In this document: positions 1-10,346 of the stretch, piece after piece | How positions within the stretch are numbered: position 1 is the first letter of the stretch | How the letters are laid out: every line of letters starts with the position of its first letter | Source: Symbiodinium natans | Taxonomy: Eukaryota; Sar; Dinophyceae; Suessiales; Symbiodiniaceae | Length of the DNA stretch: 32,500 bases | NCBI GenBank assembly: GCA_905221605.1 | Contig: CAJNDS010002249.1 | Span: 441,523 to 474,022, forward strand | Direction: 5' to 3' | Notes under the pieces: model-generated | Database searches by the model: none | Seen by the model: the letters and a program-made list of their open reading frames with translations, nothing else | What the model was told of the DNA's origin: nothing | Translations under genes and position numbers: made by a program

Positions 1-4
1 AAAG

Positions 5-70
5 CTCCTATGTAGTATTGTTGGGGGGTGGTATACTAGAATCCCCTAAAGCAAAAGAGGGATCTACATG
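5..70 (+). mobile_element. Short inverted-repeat element, CTCCTATGTAGTA family (copy 1)
   Basis: Starts CTCCTATGTAGTA and has the core ACTAGAATCCCCTA. Other copies: 753-845 and about 6440-6512 (both inverted), 11666-11750, and a fragment at 15075-15098 cut off by a TTTAGGG array. Confidence 0.55.
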
Positions 71-371
71 TTTCAGCCTTCAGGTAAAGCCACGAACGAG
101 GCGCGACCCCGTACCACAGCCCAAGCATCTTCAGCATCCTGAGCACCCTACAGTAAACTCCAAAAAGTTGGAACATCCTTCTCCCTAGACCCCAAAAGGC
201 ATACCAAAGGGAATCCTAGCTCTAATCATCCTTAAACCTTGTTCCAGCTTTCTGGAGTGTACTGTATAATAGGCCCAAACACGAAAGATACCACAAGCAC
301 CCCCCCTATGCAGCCTAAGCATCTCAAGGCACAGCTTCCAGAGATTTTTTAGCTAGCTCGTTGATGGAGTT

Positions 372-496
372 TACTTGAAGGTTCATGGGTAGTTATAAAG
401 TAGGGCTATAAGTACCCCAAATAAGGTTATAACCAGCTATAACTGCAGTTCGCTTACTTATAACTCCACTTATGACTACCCATGAACCCCCAAGTA
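372..496. mobile_element. Inverted-repeat element, TTCATGGGTAGTTATAA family
   Basis: CTTGAAGGTTCATGGGTAGT at the left and its near-complement ACTACCCATGAACCCCCAAG at the right. Related degenerate copies at 7446-7546, 19975-20071 and 20895-21000. Confidence 0.6.
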
Positions 497-902
497 GGAG
501 ATCGCTCCCGAAAGGGGCTTCGAAGGTCCTTTGTTGGGGTTCCCAGATTTCTTGCCAAGCTGTACTAGCAGATTTAGGGCCTAGGGTTTGGGGCTTAGGG
601 TTTAGGGTTTAGGTGCCTGGATGGATAAATGACACGTCAATTCAGGGCCCCGGTCTGTGGGATGGCACAATCCCTGACCTCCCAGGCATCGACCTAAACA
701 CAGAAACCTTAGGGTTCAGGGTTTATTTAGGGTTTTGGGGCCTAGTTTAGGGTGCACCTGGAGTCCCCAATGTAGTCCCTTTTTGGGTTTGTTTTAGGGG
801 ATTCTAGACTACCCCAAAAAGGTACTACATAGGAGCCTTCAGGTAGGGAATCCCTAAAACTAATCCCTAAATCCGAAGCCCGAAGCCCCACTGACATGCA
901 AG

Positions 903-976
903 ACAAGGCGCGACCTTCTCTTCGACAACTGCGCAAAGGAGAGCTAGCCCTCTTCTCGGTTTCTCCAAGCACTGTT
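903..976 (+). CDS. Exon-like island upstream of gene A
   Basis: After acceptor CAAG|A the frame encodes KARPSLRQLRKGELALFSVS then PSTV, with donor GTT|GCTG in phase 0. TTTAGGG repeats start about 15 nt downstream, as for proven exons. No domain recognised. The opposite strand is also open here, so strand is uncertain. Confidence 0.3.
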
Positions 977-1212
977 GCTGGGTTTAGGGTTGAGGGTTTA
1001 GGGTTTAGGGCTTCGGGCTTCAGTTGATCTCCCGTATTGTTATGAGAACATGTTCATACACAGGGGTTTTTTATGGCTTAAAGCGTATGTCTGGTTGTTG
1101 ACATCGTTGCAGATGCGTTTGTTTGGTGTTTAGGGCTTGTTGCTCTCAAAGCTAATTTCGTTTTCTCCGCAACCCACAACAGAATTGAATTGCGTCGGCA
1201 TCGCTTGCAAAG

Positions 1213-1347
1213 GTGCCCAGTGTTCCAGGGCCCCCGCCCAAAAACCACACATTGCACGCGAGCCCTTCAATGTCAGAACGTTCTGGAACAGAGTTTGCTC
1301 CCGAAAAGCGATGCTCATTTGGCTCTTACCAGCCGAGCCCTGAGGAA
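1213..1347 (+). CDS. Exon-like island, Pro/Ser-rich
   Basis: Acceptor AAAG|G is followed by 45 codons beginning VPSVPGPPPKNHTLHASPSM and ending GSYQPSPEE, with donor GAA|GCCT. Starts and ends in phase 0, so it can follow 903-976. Low-complexity composition. Followed by CCCTAAA repeats rather than TTTAGGG. Confidence 0.3.
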
Positions 1348-2094
1348 GCCTCCACCCTAAACCCTAAACCTCACACCTTAAAACTGGCTCCAATTCATCC
1401 GACAAACGCTACACCTCATGTGAAACAGCGTTTATATTACTGTTACTGGTGAGGGTATATAAGGTTCCTTTTAATATTGGTGAGTGTATATACCCTAAAC
1501 CCTAAGCCCTAAACCCTACACCCTAAACCCTAAACCCTAAACCCTAAACCCTAAACCCAAACAGTCCATAGGGATTCTAGTAGCCTTTTTTGTCCCTGTT
1601 AAGGACTGTTGGTATAAGGGGGAACATCCCAACTCTACCATGAAGGGCTCGCTAAGCCATGCTGCGGTGAAGTCTCAAGGCGAATGTTTAGGGTTTAGGG
1701 TTTAGGGTTTAGGGTTTAGGCAAATTCTGCCCCAAACCCGAAAGCCCGAAAACCACAAGCTGAAAACCCCTCAACCCAGCCTCACTTCTCAAAGCACTTA
1801 AGGCCCTAAAACCAATCCGCAATTCCAAGAACACTAACATCCGAAATAGCTCAAAATGGGAATAAAGCTAAGTACCCTACAGATTCAATAACCCTAAGCC
1901 TTTTTCTCTGAGGGGCTTGGGGACACTGCTTCCATTTTTCGAGGTGGTTTGCTTCCACAATGCGACGGCATCGCCGAGGTTCGCCCTCCCGAGAGCCCGA
2001 TAACGAAATCATGGAGGTAGTTCTCTTAATCAGGGTCCCCTTTTGGGTCCCCTAGAATTATTGCAGCACCCGTACAATCCGAACCCCAAGGTAC

Positions 2095-2556
2095 CTTAAA
2101 TCACAGCACTACCAATATGTACACACACACATGTGTATATATATATATATAGTTTTTTCATATATACAGAGAGAGACATACACACCTTCCTTATAAAAAA
2201 GAGTAAGTAGACGCAGTATTTTTGCGGGCTACTTCTTCGTCTTCTTTGTAATGAAACCCTACCTCAAGCGTCTTCCGTCAGGACTTTCATGGGTGGTAGT
2301 TCTCGAAACGATGTTCTCTTCCTGGTTCCGACAGCCCAGACTCTCATGTCGCCAGGCCAACCACTTGTCGTTTGCACCATGCATATGTCTTGTGTCTACG
2401 TAGGCATGAGAGAGCGTTTGTGTGTGTATCCTCGTGTTCACTCAGATGAGCTTCTCTCTTCTGTTGCCCTAATACCCCAAAGGGAAACGCCAATATCGGG
2501 CGAGCATTATGTTTCAATATGTACTTACGTATATATATATATATATATATACATAT

Positions 2557-2596
<40 letters not shown>

Positions 2597-2760
2597 TGTG
2601 TGTGTATATATATATATGCAAACATGTATGTTTGTATGTGTGTTTTGGTTAGCTTCAAGAGAAATATACATCCATTTCAGCTACTTCATATATATATATA
2701 TATATATACATATATGTACATACATAAACATATGCATATGCACACGTAAAACTCGTAGCG
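2095..2760. repeat. AT-rich block with TA/CA microsatellites
   Basis: Holds TA runs at 2137-2150, 2528-2595 and 2690-2712, with TGTG-rich flanks. Long open frames crossing it encode Tyr/Ile runs and are microsatellite artefacts. Confidence 0.8.
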
Positions 2761-3008
2761 CTGCTGCCAGTTGATTCCTTTGCCTCACCACTTTTTGGTC
2801 TATAGGGCTGATCGCTCGAACCCTACACTCTAAACCCTGAACCCTACACCCTAAATCCTGTATCCTAAACCCTTTCCCTTAAACCGACCTTTCTGCCAGG
2901 ACCTCGTGCACCGATATGCTGAGGGTTGATGGCCTTGTCGAGCCCAATTTCTGGGCTGCCCCGCTGGAGAGCTTCTAGATTCCAGCTCGTGGCGCGCTGT
3001 TCCCCAAG

Positions 3009-4600
3009 CTTGCTAGCCCAGAGGTGCCCCCCTGTTCTCGGTTCTGGGTTCCCTTATAAATAGCTGGGCTTCCAAGAGCCAGTTGAGCAGAGTTGTTGAA
3101 GAATCCCCATCCAGACCTTTATCTCAGTTCAAGGGTGATGTAGGACAAATAGACGGTGCATCGTTCCCTAGTTCCCGATGTACTAGGCAACATGGGCCCG
3201 CCAGCCCTTCAAAGAGGCGATGTACCCTAATTACTGAACTCTAGGCCCTAGACCCTAATTAGACTAAACCCTAACCGCCCCAAACCAATTTAAGAGTCCG
3301 GTTTCTTGTGTTCTTCTGAATATCATGATATGTTCGCCCCGGGGCCCTGCTTCAAGATCAGCCCTTTATGCTTAGGATTTCGGGCCTAGGGCTTGGGATT
3401 CAGTGTTTAGGGCATAGGATTTAGGGTTTACGGCTTAGGATCTAGGGCTTGGGTCTAGGGCTGAGGATTTCTGATTGAAGGGCTGAGAGGTTCAGGGCCC
3501 TTGGGTGCTACTGGTTTAGGGTTTAGGGTTTCGAGTTAAGGGTTTTAAGGGGGAATGCTGGAAGCTAGGAGCTGGGTGGTTTCGGGTTTCTAAAGGAAAG
3601 TTACATGGTCCCATAATACCTTTGTGGCGCTTTACTGTAACTTTAGATCCGTAGCCTTTTTTGGGTTTATTGGGTTTCTTAATAAGGCAGCTAAAAGTTT
3701 AAGTTTTGCTAGCCTCCTAAGTGCAGCCAAGATATGGTCCCTGTAGAGTTCAAAGGGGTTCTGCAGCATCGGCCCTTGTCAGTGTGAAACCCTGAGGCCC
3801 TTTACTCTACGCCTTAAACCCCAAAACCCAAGGCCTGAATTCTAAACCTTAAGCCCTAAACCCTGAATTCGAAACCCTAAATCCCAAGCCCAAATTTCCC
3901 TAAGCCTTCAACCCTAAACTCCCTAACCCCAAAGCCCCCAAAAAAGCCGACTTGCTAAGCTGTGCGCATGAGCCATCAGACCTCTCTACTCAGAGGCTTG
4001 CACCCCCTCTCTGGGGTTTAGGGTTTAGGGTTTAGGGTTTAGGGTTTTAGGGTTTAGGGTTTAGGGCATCTAACCTCCTCGATATTGTATCCTAGCCCCC
4101 CTAAACCCTCAACCCTATAACCCCTAAAGCTAACCCTAAACCCCTACACGTCTAAACGAAGCCCCGGAGCTCCTAAGCACCTAAGCCCTGGTAGGGTGGC
4201 AGCCTCAGCCGTTTTGAAAAATGGCGGCGTTGTCTCTAGGGTTCCCCTCGTAATTAAGGCTAGCTCGGGACAGTTAAGCCGAATTGAGGTTATTTTTGAG
4301 GTTATTTTAAGCGTGGAACCTACGGGCGGGCTAGCATAGAGGGGAAACCCATGACGTTTAGGGGACCGCACGGCCGCTCCGCAAGAGCAGGGGGTTCGTT
4401 AGGGCTGACCATCCGAAACCTTGCTCCTCCAAAAGGGCAAAGATGCCCCGTGAGGAGAGAGTACACTTCCCTTCCTTACCTGGGACAAGGGCTACTCTAG
4501 GTAGGGTCTAGTGGTTCGCGGCCCCCCATTCCTGTGAACATGGCTGTTTGTGGGGGCTGCTGTTTGTGTCTGCAGCTCCTCCTGTACACTATGCTTAGCA
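3009..4600. other. Non-coding stretch
   Basis: Contains an inverted-repeat element fragment (3009-3075), degenerate TTTAGGG (3370-3550) and CCCTAAA (3780-3930) repeats, a copy of the 111-bp directional element (3620-3731) and a clean TTTAGGG block at 4014-4068. No gene supported. Confidence 0.6.
3620..3731 (+). mobile_element. 111-bp directional element, copy A
   Basis: CTTTGTGGTGCTTTACTGTA at one end and GTGCAGCCAAG at the other, with core TTAATAAGGCAGC. Four copies in the window, all on the plus strand. Confidence 0.6.
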
Positions 4601-4603
4601 AAG

Positions 4604-4657
4604 TGCAAGCAGTCCGTTGACGAAGCTGCTGCGCTTCATGACTTCATGGTCAAAAGG
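4604..4657 (+). CDS. Exon-like island, helical segment
   Basis: Acceptor AAAG|T, then CKQSVDEAAALHDFMVKR, which is amphipathic and helix-like. No clear GC donor at its end, so boundaries are uncertain. TTTAGGG repeats lie 45 nt downstream. Confidence 0.2.
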
Positions 4658-4848
4658 TGTTGGTCGTGTTTTGTGGGATGTATACCTCCTTGAGGGTACA
4701 GTGTTTAGGGTTTAGGGATCAGGGGCCCCCTTGATTCGGGGAGGGGGTACCTATTTCTATTCTAGTCCAGAAGCATTCCGTCAGGGTACCTACCCTTGTG
4801 TGTCACAATGCAGCAAAAACAGGAACCCCCGCAGCACAAAGTGGCGAA

Positions 4849-4851
<3 letters not shown>

Positions 4852-4896
<45 letters not shown>

Positions 4897-4902
4897 GAGA
4901 GA
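4852..4902. repeat. GA microsatellite
   Basis: About 25 GA dinucleotides with one interruption. Confidence 0.9.
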
Positions 4903-5561
4903 CCAAACGCCTTTGTCTCACCCTTCAATAAGTGGAGTGCCTTGAAGACAGTTCGCACTTCCCTGCACACCCTCATAGACCCGAGCCCCCCTCAAACACA
5001 AACCCCTAAAACCGCCATAAGCCCCCTAGCTCCCCAACCCCTGCATGCCTTGTTCCAGGGTCTTTTAATATGGAGCCTTAAAATGGGCACCCCTTGTATA
5101 CCCCTTAGATACCCCGCATATACCCTATAAACCCAAGGGCCCATACATCGCATCCTTTAAAGGGGTAAGGGACCATGAAACTACCCCTAAACCCTAAACC
5201 CTAAACCCTAAGAGCCATTAGAGCATCCCGAAACCCTAAGGTTATAATCCCTAAATCGCATGAGACCCCCAGTTCCCACACCGTAGCCCCTAAAGAAACT
5301 CCAAGTCCTTTTTAACCTCCTGAAGTAGGATTTAGGGTTGAGTGTTAGGGTATAGGGTCAGTTAGAGTAGCCTACGTAGTCTTACAAAAACCAACGTTTA
5401 GCGCACACGTCTCCCCCCCTGCTTTTGTCAAGGGTACTTATACATGGGCCATTGCTTGAGCCGAACTTAAAAGTTGCAGCCTAAACCCAAGACCCAAAAC
5501 CCGACACCCGAAACCCCAAACCCTAAACCCTAAACCCGAAACCCTAAACCCTACGCCGCAG

Positions 5562-5620
5562 CGTGGAGAAGGCTCATGCAGGCGCAGTTTTGGCGTTGAG
5601 CCCCCCGGGCGCCAAGGAAG
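5562..5620 (+). CDS. Exon-like island, possible upstream exon of gene A
   Basis: Acceptor GCAG|C, then VEKAHAGAVLALSPPGAKE, donor GAAG|GCCG in phase 1. CCCTAAA repeats lie upstream and TTTAGGG repeats downstream. If the next exon began at 6647 the join would read AKEVGAMSDSK into gene A exon 1. A second frame is also open across the region. Confidence 0.3.
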
Positions 5621-6572
5621 GCCGCTGACGCGCTCCTGGGACAAGCACGAGAGTCGCCGTAGGAATAAGGGGCATGGGGTTTAGGGTTTAGGGTTTGGGG
5701 TTACGGGTTTAGGGTTTGTATTTCTTATATAGGGCCTAGGGCTTAGGATTGGCATGCCTAGGGTTTTAGCGTTTGCATGGCTTAGGGTTTAGGGTTCCTA
5801 GCTGTAGTTTCTATGTGAAAGCCGCAGGGATGTGTGAGTGTATTGTTTGTTCTCTGAATCTTTGGGGGACATGGACAAAAAGGTGCAGGATTTGCTGCTC
5901 CGGATAGTTTAGGTTCTAGGGTTTTTGGAACCCTAAACCCTAAACCCTAAACCCTAAACCCTAAACAGGGGCCTAAGGCCAGTTTCTCGAGTGGTTGTTT
6001 GCTTTCTTGCGGTGTCTCTGTAGGGTTCGGTTCGGCAGTGTTTTTGTCGCCCCAGTCCGAGTTGTGGATCCAGGGTTTAAGTTTAGGGTTTAGGGTTTAT
6101 GGTTAGGTTGTGTTAAGAGTGGGGCATAGGGATTAGTTGGGGACGAGGCTTCGAAGGGTGTAGACGTCGTCCAGCAATGGTGTCTCGGATACTACCTTAC
6201 TGGTTCTTTTTCTGGAATTCTGGACTTCGCTACCCTGCATAAACGCTTCAATGGTTAAATTGCATGGGGGTGAGGGGGGCAGGGTGTAAGGTACTTCATT
6301 CCGTAGTAACCCCCCCCCCCCCCGTCCCCCGTATATACCTAAGTAGCCCTAAACCCTAGACCCTAAACCCTAAACCCTAAACCCCCCCAACCCCCTCCAA
6401 ATACCCCCCAAGGTTCCTTGCAAGGGTCCCCCCTTTAGTTCCTTCTTGAGGTTAGTCATAGGGGATTCTAGTATACACCCCAAAAAGTACTACTACATAG
6501 GAGCCTCTACGTGGTCATCTGCGAAGCCACACGCACGGCAGCCCAGCTGCGCGAGGTTTAGGGTTTAGGCCT

Positions 6573-6625
6573 ATAAACCCGAAACCCTAAACCCTAAACC
6601 CTAAACCCTAAACCTTAAATCCTAA
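6573..6625. repeat. Interstitial telomeric array, CCCTAAA orientation
   Basis: Five to seven units just upstream of gene A exon 1. Confidence 0.9.
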
Positions 6626-6654
6626 ATCCTAAGGCGGAGCGGAGAGTCGGCGCG

Positions 6655-6679
6655 ATGTCTGACAGCAAGGTCTTCCTAG
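6655..6679 (+). CDS. Gene A exon 1 (start, RRM1 beta-1)
   Basis: Encodes MSDSKVFL plus the first base of Gly. Donor G|GC at 6680. Joined to exon 2 it gives the RNP2 motif VFLGCI exactly in frame, the main argument for this exon. A CCCTAAA array (6573-6625) lies just upstream and a TTTAGGG array (6757-6853) just downstream. The frame stays open upstream of the ATG. An acceptor ending at 6646 would match the phase of the exon-like island 5562-5620, so the true N-terminus may lie further 5'. Confidence 0.6.
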
Positions 6680-9600
6680 GCTTGGCCCATGCATCGGCCT
6701 CCAAGGGGTAGTTTCATAGGCCCTGTTAATGTGTTTAGAGGTTCTGATGTATGGGTTTAGGGTATAGGGTTTAGGGTTTAGGGTTTAGGGTTTAGGGTTT
6801 AGGGTTTAGGGTTTAGGGTTTAGGGTTTAGGGTTTAGGGTTTAGGGTTTAGGGCGGGCCGTTGGGGTTTACGGGGTGTATCAGGGGTATCGATAATCTAA
6901 GGTTATATGGTTCTTGATGTGGTCCCTGGCCTCTGAAGTCTGGGCCCTTAATAATTTGTATAGGGTATATAATTGGTATATAGGGGGTCCCCTTTTAAGG
7001 GCCCATACTAAGGGTCCATGAAGCTAGTAAGATATTGGCTGGTTCTGAATAGGATTTCTTCTGGGCAATGTTTTTTAGGAATCCTTGATCTGCTTTTCGA
7101 ATCCTTTCAGGGGTCTGGGGAGGTACCCACGACAATCAATTTGAGGATTTTGCCAGGGGATATAAGGTACCTACTTTGCAAGTCCCTGGCAACATCGCCC
7201 CGAGTGGGTCCTTATTCCCCGAACTCTTAGGCTAGGTTGCCTTTACACTCCGTCACCACAAAAATTGCCGTTACCAGGATGCACAGTAGTAACCTTGTTC
7301 CCTAAACCCTAAACCCTAAACCCTAAACCCTAAACCCTAAACCCTTTTGTTAGGGTGAGGATCCCTGACAAAGTCCTTCGAAGACAGAGAGGGCACTCTT
7401 CTGCTCTTGGCTGACAATTTCAAGACTGGTCGTCGGTTTGATTTAAGTGGGGTTCTACAGCAGGTAGCTATAGTTATAAGTGGTTAGAACCTTGTTTAGG
7501 GTACGTGCAGCCCACCCTACTCCTGTCGGCCCATGAACCTTCAAGTAGCCCAAAAAACCCAAATTCTTAACCCCAAACCCTTAACCCCAAACCCTAAACC
7601 CTATGTAAACCCTGCGGAACCTTAGGGAAGCTTAGGGAGCCTTAGGGAGTCGTGACTCTCCCCAAGCCCTCTACTTCCAGGCCGCCGGGCCAGGCTGCAT
7701 CCCGAACCATTTCTTTGCGAATTCACCAATACTAACCCCTAAGCCCTAAGCCCTAAACCCTAAACCCTAAACCCTAAACCCTAAACCCGAAACCCTAAAG
7801 AAGCCTAGTAATTTAATAGGGCCCCTGGAGCCAGGCTGCATCCCGAACCATGTGGATGAGGAGGCACTGAAAGAGGACCACATGGGGCTCGCGGTTGCGG
7901 TTTGGGGTTTGGGGTTTAGGGTTTCGGGCTTAGGGTTGCCAAAAACTTGTACTTTAAGAGGGTTGCAGAGTCGTCGCGTCAACACATGGTTTTCTGGGGG
8001 ATGCAGCGGAGGGGCGATATCTTCTAGCTTTCGTCTGTGGGTACGGCCCTTACTTTTGCCTCAGCCCCAGCTTATCCATTTAGGACATTGTACATATACC
8101 CAAGAAGCAGGGAGCATTTCCATGTTGAAGGACTAAGACTATACCCGGAGACCGTTTATAGCACCTTGGCAAAAGGGAAAAGGAAGCTTGACTAATGGTA
8201 TTCCTTGAGTTAAGGGCATGCGTAGGCTACTCTAGCTATAGCTTTCTCTACGTTCTTACTTATCCCTTAACTTGGGATGTTCCCCCTTAAACTAACAGTC
8301 CTTAATGGCGATTAGAATCGGGGGTACTAGAATCCTTATTAAGGACTGCCCGTAGCTCCAGTGAAGCCTGCACCAGAAGCACTTGAAGGCTCCGAAGTAT
8401 GCCTACAACCACCTTCTCGCCAGTTCTGAGTATACATCTGTTTAGGGTTTAGGGTTAAGGGTTTAGGGTTTAGGGTCTCAACAAGGGCTAGAACCAGTTT
8501 TATTCGAAGGATACTTTCCTTGTAGCCTCAGCTCCGACGGCTTGCCCACGGCAGAAGTGACCTAGGACCCAGAGTAGGCCCTCGTCTTCCCTTTTGAGGG
8601 TTTAGGTTCCCTTACTAAACCCTAAACCCTAAATCCTGCACCCTACACCCTAAACCCACTGTATAAGCCCTGTAAACCAAAAAAGGGCACGTCGAGGACG
8701 ATCACGGAGATGTCCCGCCTCCCTCCCCACCCAGTGTGCGCCAGGAAGGCTTGGGGTTTAGGGTTTAGGGTTCAGGGTTTAGAGTTTTTGTATAGGGTCC
8801 AAAGGTTCTCCCAACTCCTCGACCATAAGGGCAGGATTCCCAGCATCGCTTGTCTGATGTTGGCTTATAAGGGCTTATGGCAAAGTCTGGTACCAGGACC
8901 GGGAGTGGGCCCTTTCTTCCTTTTTTTAGGGTTGGGGTTCCCTTATAATCCCCTTAATACCCAAAAGGGCACCCTTTTTATTCCTAGGTTACTCCCGGGT
9001 CTAGGGCAAGGAACGTTTGTCAGCATCCGATCAACACTTAAACCCTGATCCCGAAAGCGCGCCACGCCACGACGAAGCCGGCATCTTACGAAACATCTAC
9101 GCCTACAACCTCAAAGTCTCGGAGTCCTGAAAGCCCTAAAACCCTAAACCCTAAACCCTAAACCTAAACCCTACACCCTAAACCCTAAGCAACAAACCTT
9201 GTTGAAATTCTTCAGGAGTGTGAGAAGCAGGGCACCATCAAAGAGTTCTTCTACATGGCGGACCCGGGGAGTTCCTTGCTGTTTGCCCTCGGTTTCTAGG
9301 GTTCTGGGGTTGTAGGATTCGGGTTTTGGGGTTTGGGGTTGTAGGGATAGGTTAGGGTTGTAGAGTAATTCAGGGTGGGGGTTTAGGGTTTGGGGTTTTT
9401 GGTTTTTATGGCTTGGGGTTTAGGGTTATCCAGGACATGGTTGGTTCAGTGTATGCGCTTGGGCAGGCATGCCCTCCCAGGGTCAAGCCGGAATCAGAAT
9501 CTTGCTTCAAGAGGTTTTGCGGAGTGGTAGGGTTTAGGGTTCAGGGTTCAGGGTTTAGGGGGTAAGTTTAGGGTGTAGGGTTTAGGGTTTAAGGTGACCT

Positions 9601-10035
9601 GTTTTTGCTGGGCTGCGATTCACCCATGCGCGGTATACCTCGAGCAAACTTAAACATAAAAGGGTAGGTAGGTAGATATGCCAATAAGTGCAACCTTGTA
9701 CCATAAACAAAGGGTAGATGTACCAATAAGTAAGGCACACTGCTGGCCTTGTGCAGGGTAACATGGGGATTATTATCTTATGTTATGGGTTCTTGAGCGA
9801 ATAGTAGACACCTTAAACCACAACTATGAGTCCTGTATTCATAAAACCATGAAGGCAGCCGTATAATCATGTAGTATCGTACACGTATACCCATGTAATC
9901 ATACCATCTTGTAATCATGTACTAATGTTTCAACACTCATACAGTCTTCTTGTATTCAGATAATCTGATGTTCTTATTGGCACACGAAAAATGAAAACAA
10001 ATCAACAAATATGTATATATATAACACACACAGAG

Positions 10036-10075
<40 letters not shown>

Positions 10076-10076
10076 C

Positions 10077-10108
<32 letters not shown>

Positions 10109-10289
10109 AGTAGTCGTCGTCGTCGTCGTAGTAGTAGTAGTAGTGGTAGTAGTAGTAGTAGTCGTCGTCGTCGTCGTCGTAGTAGTCGTCGTAGTCGTTG
10201 TAGTAGTAGTAGTCGTCGTCGTCGTCGTCGTGGTCGTCGTCGTCGACGTCGTCGTCGTCGTCGTCGTCGTCGTCGTGGTCGTCGTCGTT

Positions 10290-10346
<57 letters not shown>

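Larger units (their letters stand above)
1..890. other. Repeat-rich stretch without a supported gene
   Basis: Holds one inverted-repeat element copy at about 5-70, another element with long terminal inverted repeats at 372-496, scattered TTTAGGG repeats (580-612, 705-750) and a reverse copy of the first element at 753-845. No convincing coding sequence. Confidence 0.6.

Noticed and set aside
2289-2774. 161-codon plus-strand frame
   Set aside because: Its second half is TA-microsatellite translation (Tyr/Ile runs) and the first half shows no recognisable protein.
3649-3670. Resemblance of CCGTAGCC..TTTTGG in the 111-bp element to the dinoflagellate spliced leader
   Set aside because: The match covers only part of the leader in one of four copies. 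The other copies read CTTAGCC or TTTAGCC, so it is probably chance.
8696-8747. Exon-like island in intron 2 reading DHGDVPPPSPPSVRQE
   Set aside because: Its phase cannot be inserted between exons 2 and 3 without breaking the RRM helix. The minus strand (RDISVIVLDV) is equally plausible, so it is not called.
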